Below are positions 56,701 through 64,000 of a stretch of 64,000 bases of DNA, piece by piece. The DNA is from Carya illinoinensis (Eukaryota > Streptophyta > Magnoliopsida > Fagales > Juglandaceae). The stretch covers positions 12,565,001-12,629,000 of the forward strand of contig NC_056761.1 in the NCBI RefSeq assembly GCF_018687715.1, given 5' to 3'. Positions within the stretch are counted from its first letter, which is position 1. The number at the start of each line of letters is the position of its first letter. A program made the position numbers and the translations under genes. Under the pieces are notes generated by a model that saw only the letters and a program-made list of their open reading frames with translations, was not told the origin of the DNA and did not search any database.

Positions 56701-57971
56701 TCCCATGTCCTTGGGTTTCGCCTATTTTCTATCATCAATGAAATTCTTATTTACCGATCAATTTTTTGTCTTTTTATTGAAATATTCTTCAGCATTTCCC
56801 ATATGCTCTCCCATTTGTGGACTTGGAATTGCATCGTGTCTAGTTTCTTGCCATCCTTGGCCCTCAATGTGATCCATTTTCCAAGCTGGATTCTGTACTA
56901 CTTGATTTATCAGAAATGAATAACTGGAAATGGGTTGTAGTCTGAAACTTTTGTCTGCCATGTTAGATTTGTCGACTAAGAAGTGTGTGCCATGCGCCTC
57001 AAAGGACCTGCGACCCATGACCGAGGAAGCAGCAAATGAGCTAATTCGACAGGTTTGCATTTAAACACATGTTGCCTTTCATAATGATATAAAGTCATGC
57101 TTCTTATTGCGCTGCATTGTGTAGGTAGCCGGATGGAATTTGGTCAATGAAGGTGGCATGCTGAAGCTGAATCGGTCATGGAGAGTGAAGAGTTTTACCA
57201 AAGGATTGGAATTATTTACACGCGTTGCTGAGGTTGCAGAAGCAGAAGGTATCTTACATTTGGTTAACAAGTTTTTGAATATGTATAATGCTATCCATTG
57301 GATTACCTGGAAGCTGGCATTTATGTTGTTAATGATCCATAATATATGTTGAATACAGGTCACCATCCAGATCTTCATCTTGTTGGATGGAACAATGTAA
57401 CAATCGAAATATGGACACATGCAGTTGGTAAGAGATAACCAATATGGACAAGTGTTTTAACTATAATAAGATTCTTTCTAACCAGACTTAGAAGCGGTTA
57501 ACTTCAACTTATCTTCTCTGTAAACATGTTTAGTTGAGGTTTTGGTCCTGGTGTCAATGACCTGCATCGCACCAATTTTTTAAAATGGATTCTTCTTCCT
57601 TTAGCTTGTATATGGGTTATTAATATTACTATACTTCAGTTCAGGGCATTTTTGTACCTACATGAATTTGACCCCCTCAATACTGAACTCACCATATCCC
57701 CTGACCGTCAATAATAGAGCCTGCTAGATATCACTCAAACGAGGCATTGAAACTTGAAAGTGATTCCTTCTCTAGTTCCAGACGTTTAGTATTCTTTCTT
57801 TGTTTCTGCACATCGTTGCTTTTGCGTACACGGTGGATATTTCTTTCCTTTTCTTTTTTTGATATGTTTTGCATTTGCGCAGGTGGACTTACTGAAAGTG
57901 ACTTCATACTTGCTGCGAAGATAAGTGGACTTAACATACAAAGCCTGTTGAGGCGAAAAGCTTCCGATTAA
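43064..57971 (+). CDS. Pterin-4a-carbinolamine dehydratase
   Basis: A small enzyme (PCD/DCoH family) that dehydrates 4a-hydroxytetrahydropterin. Six GT-AG exons: 43064-43111, 43222-43268, 56941-57052, 57125-57248, 57359-57427 and 57883-57971. Phases agree and give 162 aa. [16 protein letters not shown] then [16 protein letters not shown] looks like a mitochondrial presequence and aligns with the start of Arabidopsis AT1G29810 as I remember it. The body reads [60 protein letters not shown] and [20 protein letters not shown]. The catalytic signature EGHHPD with a later WTH is complete. Intron 2 is 13,672 bp because transposons entered it; exons on both sides still join in frame, so the gene can be functional if that intron is spliced. 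Confidence 0.92.
43387..43405 (+). mobile_element. 19-bp retroinsertion: poly-A tail only
   Basis: CACCTATC followed by an A-run lies between two perfect 19-bp copies of AGAATTTTATTTTAAGAAG (43368-43386 and 43406-43424). CTATCAAAA is the L1-type 3' end, so only the tail was copied. Located in PCD intron 2. Confidence 0.85.
44347..44515. mobile_element. L1-like tail fragments
   Basis: On the minus strand, GAATAAAATTTCTTGATTAC then CGATAAAAAAAA and nearby CTTGAGCTTTGCCTATTATT are L1 3'-end words. The right edge CTTATAAAAAAAAAA has the look of a second, plus-strand tail. Borders are uncertain. Confidence 0.45.
44732..44788. repeat. (CT)n(AT)n compound microsatellite
   Basis: About 19 CT units followed directly by about 9 AT units. 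Confidence 0.95.
45190..46055 (+). mobile_element. L1 LINE 3' fragment (zf-RVT region)
   Basis: Plus-strand remains of the C-terminal region of an L1 reverse transcriptase: [35 protein letters not shown] (then a stop), [38 protein letters not shown] and [10 protein letters not shown]. These make up the WG-x-D-x-W and zf-RVT pattern. It stops at about 46055, where the inverted chromovirus begins. Its likely 3' tail resumes at 56315-56405, so the chromovirus pair sits inside it. Confidence 0.8.
48961..49164 (-). CDS. Small post-pol ORF of Tekay-like element, 67 aa
   Basis: Starts [20 protein letters not shown] and ends SRFVGNMSP. Very basic and acidic with few helix breakers, so a coiled coil is likely ([18 protein letters not shown]). 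It lies between pol and the 3' LTR, in pol orientation. Directly upstream is TTGATTGTATTC followed by TTTTGCAG, a good branch point and splice acceptor. The second copy at 52343-52546 is the same but for one nonsense change. I know no family for it; accessory ORFs in this position are known in some Gypsy lineages. It is intact here, but its host element is dead. Confidence 0.6.
   Translation of the reverse strand: MARQDKTAQKSTLSAQRVREMQEKRRKIRLAQLDKELTLYWQEMECLEHHRTHILDCESRFVGNMSP
49369..50365 (-). pseudogene. Tekay-like integrase/chromodomain remnant
   Basis: Integrase core words [27 protein letters not shown] and EFAYNNSFQ, then [19 protein letters not shown], the strand-rich linker ([17 protein letters not shown]) and the chromodomain-like end (VLWQNHN...). 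Broken by TGA at 50199-50197, 49785-49783 and 49422-49420, each where the other copy or the family has tryptophan (TGG) or where the other copy has a different stop. Confidence 0.85.
50366..52138 (+). pseudogene. Tekay-like RNase H-integrase-chromodomain remnant
   Basis: RNase H end with [20 protein letters not shown] and [10 protein letters not shown]; integrase zinc-binding region ([20 protein letters not shown]); core ([33 protein letters not shown]); linker; and end with [16 protein letters not shown] and [11 protein letters not shown] frameshift lies near 50785 and another near 51270. Stops sit at 51078-51080, 51144-51146, 51443-51445 and 51722-51724, mostly TGG changed to TAG or TGA. 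Confidence 0.85.
52343..52546 (+). pseudogene. Post-pol ORF, second copy, one nonsense codon
   Basis: Same 67-codon frame as 48961-49164 with the same upstream acceptor-like TTCTTTTGCAG. The only break is TGA at 52418-52420, where the other copy has CGA (Arg). Confidence 0.7.
53407..54165. mobile_element. hAT MITE with CCCCGC subterminal repeats
   Basis: 759 bp, ends TAGGGGTAGGCAGC and GGTAGCACCCCTA. Flanks ATGGATAG (53399-53406) and ATAGATAG (54166-54173) agree at 7 of 8. GC-rich ends full of CCCCGC/GGGGCGG words contrast with a TA-rich middle that contains a long hairpin. It interrupts the LTR of the plus-strand chromovirus. Confidence 0.85.
53629..53872. repeat. Near-perfect 115-bp-arm hairpin
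   Basis: Arms (about 53629-53747 and 53754-53872) pair almost base for base around a loop near GTCCCACATTA. The left arm includes GATTGCATATGGCATGGGCA, the right arm TGCCCATGCCATATGCAATC. The right arm also contains CTATATAAATG, a TATA-like word. It lies in the centre of the hAT MITE. Confidence 0.9.
54354..55500 (-). repeat. Inverted segment inside the LTR
   Basis: This stretch matches the LTR in reverse orientation (solo-LTR positions from about 6690 back to 5200), while the bases on both sides match it forward. Just before it, forward LTR sequence jumps from the equivalent of about 5585 to 6615. Inversion and duplication are therefore combined, and part of it can pair with 53087-53406. 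Confidence 0.75.
56315..56405 (+). mobile_element. L1 3' tail, continuation of the split LINE
   Basis: Ends TTTGATCAATATAATTTATT then TATTTATCAAAAAATAAAA, a typical plant L1 terminus. It is probably the 3' end of the L1 at 45190-46055 beyond the chromovirus pair. Confidence 0.5.
56640..56760 (+). mobile_element. 5'-truncated L1 tail
   Basis: CTTGGGTTTCGCCTATTTTC then ATGAAATTCTTATTTACCGATCAA is an L1 end, close upstream of PCD exon 3. Confidence 0.5.
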
Positions 57972-58287
57972 ACTGCTGGCATAAACATGATGTAGAGACG
58001 TTGCAAGTAAGCTGTGTTGATGTGCCATGACTGCTTCCTTTCTGGTTGATACTTTGATTTGAAATGGACTTGGAGTAGCTTTTGTTTGTTAGAATTTCAG
58101 GATATGTGACATAGCAGCTGTGCGTCCAGACGATAGAACTCGATCAGTTGTGTTCCATATTTTGCGCTATTCTGTAGACCTTCCCTACACTGCATGTCCT
58201 GTTAATGGAAGTCTATATTATGAGTGTGTATGGAGGCTCCATAGTTAATTCCGATGTCCATTTAAGATTGTTTCCGACGGAAAATAC
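57972..58287 (+). other. PCD 3' flank
   Basis: Probably the 3' UTR and end of the pterin dehydratase gene. No clear AATAAA and no other gene seen. Confidence 0.4.
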
Positions 58288-58490
58288 TACTTAGCCCCCT
58301 CAATATTACTGTTTAAAGTTATCGCTCGGTTATTTATTTATTTATTTTTAATGGTTAAGATATTGACTATTAGTTAAGTTATATTTTTTTATTCTTAAAT
58401 AATTAAGAATGTTAAAAGTATTAAGAATAAAAAAATATTTTTTTAAAAAGTCTCAAATACGCTAAGGCCCCCCTGGCATTGTCCTTACAG
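58288..58490. mobile_element. Degenerate MITE, same family as 2972-3195
   Basis: Shares the interior order ATGGTTAAGATATTGACTAT, ATTAAGAATGTTAAAA and AAATACGCTAAGG with the elements at 2972 and 8640. Ends are eroded. Confidence 0.45.
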
Positions 58491-60668
58491 GGTATGAGGA
58501 GCATCTTCATACTCTTATCTAGTCAATGCCATTTCAACTCAATGCCATGTGCAACCAAGTCTACCCGGCATAGAATAAATCCAGCTGAAGGCTCCCCAAA
58601 GTTGCAAATTCTCTTGTTATTTCGTCTTGTCTGATGATTTGTTAATTATTACAATAAGAGTTGGTTGATTCTCTTTAATGGATTTCAAGAAGGATAAAGC
58701 TACGTCCACCGTTGTTTCATCCCGCTTGACCATCCCGCTTGACATGGCATGTCTTATAGATAAAACGGTTTCTTCCTCTTCGAGCGCGAAACCCATTCCC
58801 AAGCTTTGTCAATATTCAAACACATTCCCAAAACTGAGCTTGGTACTTCCGTGACCTTCCCCAACCTTCAAACCCATTCCCATTCCCGAGCTTGGTCAAG
58901 GAGCTTTGTGTCCTCAACCTTCAAACCCATTCCCGAGCTTGGTCCCTCCGTGTGCTCAACCTTCAAACCCATTCCTGTAAGCTTGGATCTATGTCGTGTT
59001 CAACTTAAAGTCAAAAAAATTTCAAGCCCGTAAGCTCGGATCTTCGTCACCTCAACCTCCAAACTCACAAACCCATTCCCAATAAAGCTTCGTCCCTCCA
59101 TCATCGTTTTATAGGATTTTCCAAAGTCAACAACCACTTGCATGAGTCTGAACCTACTCGTGTACTGGAAAACACTAACATTAGAAAATTATTTACTTTT
59201 TCAAGTCCTTACAACTGTCAAACTTATTCAATCTTACTACCTAAAGAAATGACTTACTGTAGGAGCATCCGAAACGCTATGAAGTTGTATATGACCAAGG
59301 AAATGATTCGACCAACTAAAAAGCTAGTTGCTTCTTTTTGAAACTGAAAAAATCATATTTTTTTAACAATATTATTAATATTTACACACATTTGCCTCTC
59401 CAACGATATAGCTTTTCTCTCGATTTTGCTTTGTTTTTATCTATAATCTCAAAAACATTGCTCATTCGTTGAGGTCAAGGAATGCCGCGTACAAAAAACA
59501 AACAAACAAAGGAGAATACCAAAACTAAAAAGATGTTTCAAAACTTGAGAGAAAAAAAGAAGAAGAGAAATATACCTCTCGAATTAGAGATGGGACAAAG
59601 GAGAGCTGGAAGTTAGCACCGAAAATGGATCTCTTGTTGCGCGGACTAGATGCCGGTAGATGTCTGACAGAGGAGCCGGAGGAAATGAAGGTAGGCTTAT
59701 TTGAAGTTGGAGATTTTTTACAAAAATATCTCGAAACGAAATAGGGACAGAAACGCTCAATTCCAACCGAAATAACCGGAATTTGAAGTGAAATGAAATG
59801 GGGTGGTAGAGTGTATCAGACACTACACCAGAATTGCAAATTCCGGCCATTCTGGCCAGAACGGAATTTAAAACTTTGCTTCTAAGTCTAAAGAGGAAAT
59901 AAGGGGGGAGGGATGTTGGGCGGGAGACCACCTTTTTTTTTAAAATATTATTTATACGTATGCCATGTCAAGCGGTAAAATAAAACGGGAAGCTACAATG
60001 GTAACTGTAGCGTTACCCTTCATGAATCCCAAAAACAAGAAAAACTCAAAATTCAATTTATGTACGTTATCCTTGCAGTGCTGTTTAGAACTAAGAATAA
60101 AATCTTCCTAAACTCACGGTATTGTGGCCACATAATTTATATGGTTTGGGGAAGCAAGGTTGATATTTCTGTTCACCTGGGCTTGGGTCACCCTTCGATT
60201 ATGGGAAATGCTAGATCACATATGAGTTTTATAAATATAAATTTACAAAATAATAACGTGACTTAATGTGATATATTAAATCTATTTTATGGAGAAAAAA
60301 TTTTATAATCTGAAATATCATATAAGTTACATTAATAGATTTGTGATCTTGTGTGATATATATATATATATCTATCTATTTTACAGTAAAAAGAATCTGA
60401 AATATTATACCAAGTTACATTAGTTTATTAGTTTATTTTATAAGATTCCTTTATAGATATAACATTTCTCTTCGATTTTTTTATTTCTTCCTTCTTTTGA
60501 TCAATGGTCGCCCTCTTGATTTTGGAAGGGATAAATCAAATAATACAATAATCGAGCACACAAGTGAAGTGCTTAAATCCTACTTGATGGAGAAAAGATT
60601 TGAAGAGTTTCATTTTTCACTTTGCATTAAATTTTTTTTTTCCTCTCAAATTGTCCATGGATAGATTA
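58491..60668. other. No supported gene; imperfect repeats at 58800-59090
   Basis: Several short frames occur on both strands but none matches a family I know. Between about 58815 and 59080 the words CTTCAAACCCATTCC and GAGCTTGGTC recur four or more times with varying spacers. At 59740-59860 a CCGGAATTTGAAG / GAATTTAAAAC palindrome region may be a transposon end. Possibly degenerate gene or transposon DNA. Confidence 0.35.
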
Positions 60669-60885
60669 AGGTGTGGTTTGATAATGAGTTGAGATGGGAT
60701 ACGACGAATTAAAATAAAAGTTAAAAGTTAAATAAAATATTATTAAAATATTAATTCTTAATATTATTATTATTTTAAAATTAAAAAAAATGAATTATTA
60801 CTTTTTTTTATATAAAAATTTAAAAAAATTATAATTATGAGAAGAGATAAAACGAAATAAATCAATTCTTATATCCAAAAGAAAG
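60669..60885. mobile_element. Degenerate MITE, GATGAG family
   Basis: Starts GTGTGGTTTGATAATGAG and GTTGAGATGGGATACGA, continues GTTAAATAAAATATTATTA and ends with ATCAATTCTTATATCCAAA. The order matches the copy at 24825. Confidence 0.5.
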
Positions 60886-61301
60886 TAGAAATAGAGACTG
60901 TGTCACTCGGCCAAGGTATTGGGCCATTGGCAGAGTATCAGAGCCATCAATATGGATACAATATTGCAACCAAATTCTCTCCTATGTCATCAGAAAGAGC
61001 ACAGTAACTTACCACACCAGAAATCCCCTGCCTTCAACCGGATTCAACTTTGGTCCAACTAACGCATAAGCATCGCCCTCAATCCTCAATTGTCAACTCA
61101 CCAAAACAACCAAGAAAACTCAATAATTTCTCACATTGAAACTACACCCAACAAATGCTGGATCCAACCAACTTATATTTAACATACTGTAATTTAGTTC
61201 TAAATGCACAGCAAACTCCAACCAAGTATACAGCACCATAAAATTCTGATCTTGCAATCAACACAGAAAACTTTTCTCTGCCTTACCCCAAAATTTCCCC
61301 T

Positions 61302-62426
61302 TCATTTGGACACGGGCTTCTGCAAAAGCGCAGTCAGGTAAACGTCCCCGTTCTTCGAATTGGCCTTGATCCCTGTCGCCCACTTCACCTTCTTGTACCC
61401 CAATTTCCCAATCAGCGGCGCATAAAGCTTGTCAAGATCCACCCCTTTGCTAAAGAAATGATCCAGCCACAGGTACCCCCCACCCCTCAACACTCTATCC
61501 ACGTCGTAAAGCATGAACTCCAACGCCGTCAACGGTATCCACCTATTCACGGCGTGGCCGCAACGCACAAGATCCACCACCCCGTCGAACACCGGAAACC
61601 GCTGCTGCAGCGGCACGTGCAGCGGAACCAGGCCCCTCAGAGCCACCGCCTCGTTGTACGGAGCGCCGAGGTTCATCGTCGTTGTCACAACAGTCACATT
61701 GTAGAGCTTCATCCGCGCCGCGAAAGTCCCGGTCCCGCCACCAATGTCGAGGCCGAGACGAAGCACAGAATTAGCCGCCTTGGCAATCTGTAAGAGTTGT
61801 GGGATCTGGAGGTCGAGGTCGTCCCTGTAGATCATCGATCGGGTGGCTTCCGCAGAGAGGTCGAAACCCAGGTTTGGGTAAGAGCGCACGAGGCAGTTGA
61901 AGCTTTTGCAAGTGTACTTATCCCACACAACGTTTTGATCCGGTAGCGAAGGAGAGAACGGGTTGTGGGAAAGAGACGAGGTGGGTTTTGGTGGGGTTTG
62001 GGAGAAGCACCGGCGGCGAGGGAGTGGATGGCAGCCACGCAGGATGAGGGACTCGGCCACCCCGTCGGAGTCCTGGGGGCAGAGAGAGAATGGGGTATAA
62101 TTCATATATCGGCGGAGGAGGTCTGGGTGGTTGTGGCAGGAGGTGGCGATGGGAGAGAGGAGGGAGTAGAGGAGGAGATCTGGCGGAAGGGTGGCAGAGG
62201 CAGCGGTGGGTTTAGTGGCAGGATTAGCTGTGGGTTGGAGGCGCGTGAGGCGGTTGATGGTGGCGCGTATGGTGTTGAGCTGGTGGAGAAGTCGGTCAGG
62301 GACAGGAGGTGGAGTGGGGGGCTTCCCAGAGGTTTGAATTGTGGAGGAGAGATGGTAGAGGGAGAGGATGTTGGTGGCCACCATGGCTACGAGAAGCAGC
62401 AGATTCAGACTCATTGTGAACCCCAT
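61302..62426 (-). CDS. Membrane-anchored SAM-dependent methyltransferase
   Basis: A single-exon 374-residue protein of the plant group that includes Arabidopsis AT1G29790. Residues 5-25 (MSLNLLLLVAMVATNILSLY) form an uncleaved signal anchor, giving a type II, probably Golgi, protein. A Pro/Thr-rich stem follows (about 30-80). The conserved part starts near KSFNCLV. LRLGLDIGGGTGTFAARM is SAM-binding motif I, followed by NVTVVTTTMNLGAPYNEAVA, VDLVRCGHAVNRW, VDRVLRGGGYLWLDHFFSKG and NGDVYLTALLQKP. Start chosen at 62426, where the hydrophobic helix begins, with no upstream in-frame support. The substrate is unknown; relatives are often loosely linked to cell-wall methylation, which is inference. 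It faces the pterin dehydratase tail to tail, 3.3 kb apart. Confidence 0.88.
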   Translation of the reverse strand: MGFTMSLNLLLLVAMVATNILSLYHLSSTIQTSGKPPTPPPVPDRLLHQLNTIRATINRLTRLQPTANPATKPTAASATLPPDLLLYSLLSPIATSCHNHPDLLRRYMNYTPFSLCPQDSDGVAESLILRGCHPLPRRRCFSQTPPKPTSSLSHNPFSPSLPDQNVVWDKYTCKSFNCLVRSYPNLGFDLSAEATRSMIYRDDLDLQIPQLLQIAKAANSVLRLGLDIGGGTGTFAARMKLYNVTVVTTTMNLGAPYNEAVALRGLVPLHVPLQQRFPVFDGVVDLVRCGHAVNRWIPLTALEFMLYDVDRVLRGGGYLWLDHFFSKGVDLDKLYAPLIGKLGYKKVKWATGIKANSKNGDVYLTALLQKPVSK

Positions 62427-63891
62427 TTATTTGCCTTCCAAGTTTCGGGCCTGGATCTCTACAACTTTTGCTTTTAGCCTGGATCTCTGCTCTCTAGCTT
62501 GCTGGCTTTTGCTGTATCTGTATCGCTGTACTCAGATTTTGCTTGCTTTTAAGCTTCACTGTTTGTTTGACTAATCAGTGAAAGTGAAGTCAAAACCTTT
62601 TAAGATCCTATGTGGGAGAGCTTCGGGTACAAGATTCAGATGATGTGTATTGCTTCTCTCTGCTTCTTCTTCTTCCCATGGCCGTCGCGAGGGACTGTAA
62701 TGACGAAGGTGGGGCCATGGAATCTGGAACCTCACAAAGTTTGATGCAGGTCAATTAGAATTGGTTAATAAAGAAAGAAAATGTTAAAGAAAGAAAGGGA
62801 AAGAAATAACAGGAGGCACGTGAATTAGGGACCAAAAGGCCCCAACTTCTTGTTTGACAAAGGGATTCGTTCATGCAGATTGCATTTGGATATATCTATG
62901 TTCAGAATGATGGTTGAGGAAGTGGCATCCTTGTCTGCTTTGTCTTGCTGTCGCTGCTGCCAAGATAAAAGGGTTCTGAAGCATTGTTTATCCTTTTTGA
63001 CAAATGAACAATGTTATATATAGTCGTGGAATTATAAACATTGCGTAATTGTTTTGAATAAAAGTAGGGTCTACGATTAAAAAGTTAGTTTTTTTTTCAT
63101 ATGGGTCCCATATTAATTCATTTTTTTCAAAGCGACTGTATGCCGCTTGCACAACCACGACTATAAATATTATTTCTCTTGATAAAAATACATGTGTTAA
63201 TGTTTGGTTCTCTCATTTTTTAAGAAAGATTTTCAAAAGAAAATTCAATTTCAATGGTTGAAAATTATATTTAAATAATTCTTTAAATATACCTATCTAT
63301 TTTTACAAAGGAAAGTATCTAAAAATATATATATATATATATATATTCAAATGTTCTTATTCACTTTCACATTACCTAAGAGAACTAACAGTGGATTTTG
63401 TAAAATCCATTGTTACGTAAAATTTAAAGAAAAGTTGTCTAAAAGGTGCATCTAACGGATGGTGCATTTTATTTCTATTTTTTATTTCTGTAAAGTATTG
63501 CCTCTAGATGTAGAAGAAAATGTACTCAAATGTAAACATATTTTTATTTATTTTCTATCTCTTCTTGTACTTTTTCTCTCAAATTAATTTCTCTCATTGT
63601 ACTTTTTCTCTCAAAAAATATTAAAATGTATAATATTAAAATGATATGAAGAAAAAATAGATAAGATGATATATGATATATTGTAAAAGTCAGTATGTAA
63701 AATAGAAAAAATGAAATTTGATGATATATTTTAAAGGATATGATGAAAAATTTATTGGAAGTGCTCTAATAAACTATATGGCTAAAACAAACTTATGATC
63801 CCATCAGTAAAAGAAAAAGAAGTCAAATGACAAGTTACATCTTTTAAGGATTGAGAAATGCTTGGCATTTCGCTAATGGGTTTCGAACAAT
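62427..63891. other. Methyltransferase upstream region
   Basis: The first 250 bases should be promoter and 5' UTR of the minus-strand methyltransferase and include CT/AG-rich stretches. Further right is AT-rich DNA with a possible MITE at about 63380-63770 (GAGAACTAACAGTGG at the left, GGAAGTGCTCTAA at the right). No gene. Confidence 0.4.
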
Positions 63892-64000
63892 GTTTTGAAT
63901 ACCGTATCGGATGGCGTACCGGTCAAGGCACTGGAACGAAATATTTCGGTACCGGTATCGTTTCGTGTACCATTTCGGAATAGTCGATATATAAATAAAT
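63892..64000. mobile_element. Left end of a transposon with GTACCGGT words, cut by window
   Basis: From CAATGTTTTGAATACCG onward the sequence is packed with TACCG/CGGTA words (GCGTACCGGTC, TCGGTACCGGTATCG), the same style of subterminal repeat as the hAT elements here. The right end lies outside the window, so the superfamily is open. Confidence 0.45.

Noticed and set aside
58617..59341. Short frames at 58617-58802 (minus) and 59138-59341 (plus)
   Set aside because: Neither has recognisable motifs or splice partners; likely chance frames in degenerate DNA.
59584..59931. 115-codon minus-strand frame
   Set aside because: No domain, no splice context, and mixed AT-rich transposon-like surroundings. 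Not recognisable as a gene.
61458..62477. Long plus-strand frames opposite the methyltransferase
   Set aside because: Shadow frames of a GC-rich coding region; the minus-strand protein has the SAM motif and conserved C-terminus.

Overview
This is a plant nuclear window, from a eudicot. It has intron-split genes with GT-AG borders, an Lhcb1 light-harvesting gene, an FLS2-type receptor kinase, and dense layers of plant transposons (hAT, MULE, L1, a tRNA-type SINE, chromovirus Gypsy, several MITE families). Two recurring MITE families (TIRs GCCTTGTTTGGATA and CCACAAAGAAAT) remind me of Juglandaceae/Fagales DNA. A woody Fagales host is therefore my inference, not something proven here.

Layout. 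(1) 2-1846 +: 3' part of an FLS2-like LRR receptor kinase. (2) 4199-8539 -: an Lhcb1 gene cut at codon 90 by a 3.54-kb solo LTR, with a MITE sitting in its TATA box. (3) 9.2-16.2 kb: three gene-free DNA transposons (hAT, Pack-MULE with an ABCC transporter fragment, hAT). (4) 16999-17365 -: possible 3' exons of a GPI-anchored Pro/Thr-rich protein. (5) 19746-28084 -: complete 12-exon plastid C-terminal processing peptidase (CtpA type), 481 aa. (6) 29529-32623: a Pack-hAT with fragments of two host genes (HGSNAT-like acetyltransferase and anamorsin/DRE2). (7) 32649-37250: a nest of MITE, L1 LINE and hAT-MITE. (8) 37558-41674 -: complete coatomer zeta subunit, 6 exons, 177 aa. (9) 43064-57971 +: complete pterin-4a-carbinolamine dehydratase, 6 exons, 162 aa, whose 13.7-kb second intron holds an L1 fragment and two head-to-head, 5'-deleted Tekay-like chromovirus copies. 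(10) 61302-62426 -: single-exon membrane-anchored SAM methyltransferase, 374 aa.

The intact host genes do unrelated housekeeping jobs: plastid proteolysis, COPI trafficking, pterin recycling and a Golgi-type methyltransferase. From memory, Arabidopsis carries a related methyltransferase (AT1G29790), PCD (AT1G29810) and Lhcb1 genes (AT1G29910-29930) close together on chromosome 1, so part of the order looks like ancient microsynteny.

The most notable material is in the transposons: two gene-capturing elements, an inverted Tekay pair whose two copies both keep a small post-pol reading frame behind a splice-acceptor-like site, a hairpin minisatellite in the LTR, and two tiny retroinsertions that are only a tail plus target duplications. 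I see no CRISPR array, rRNA or tRNA gene.
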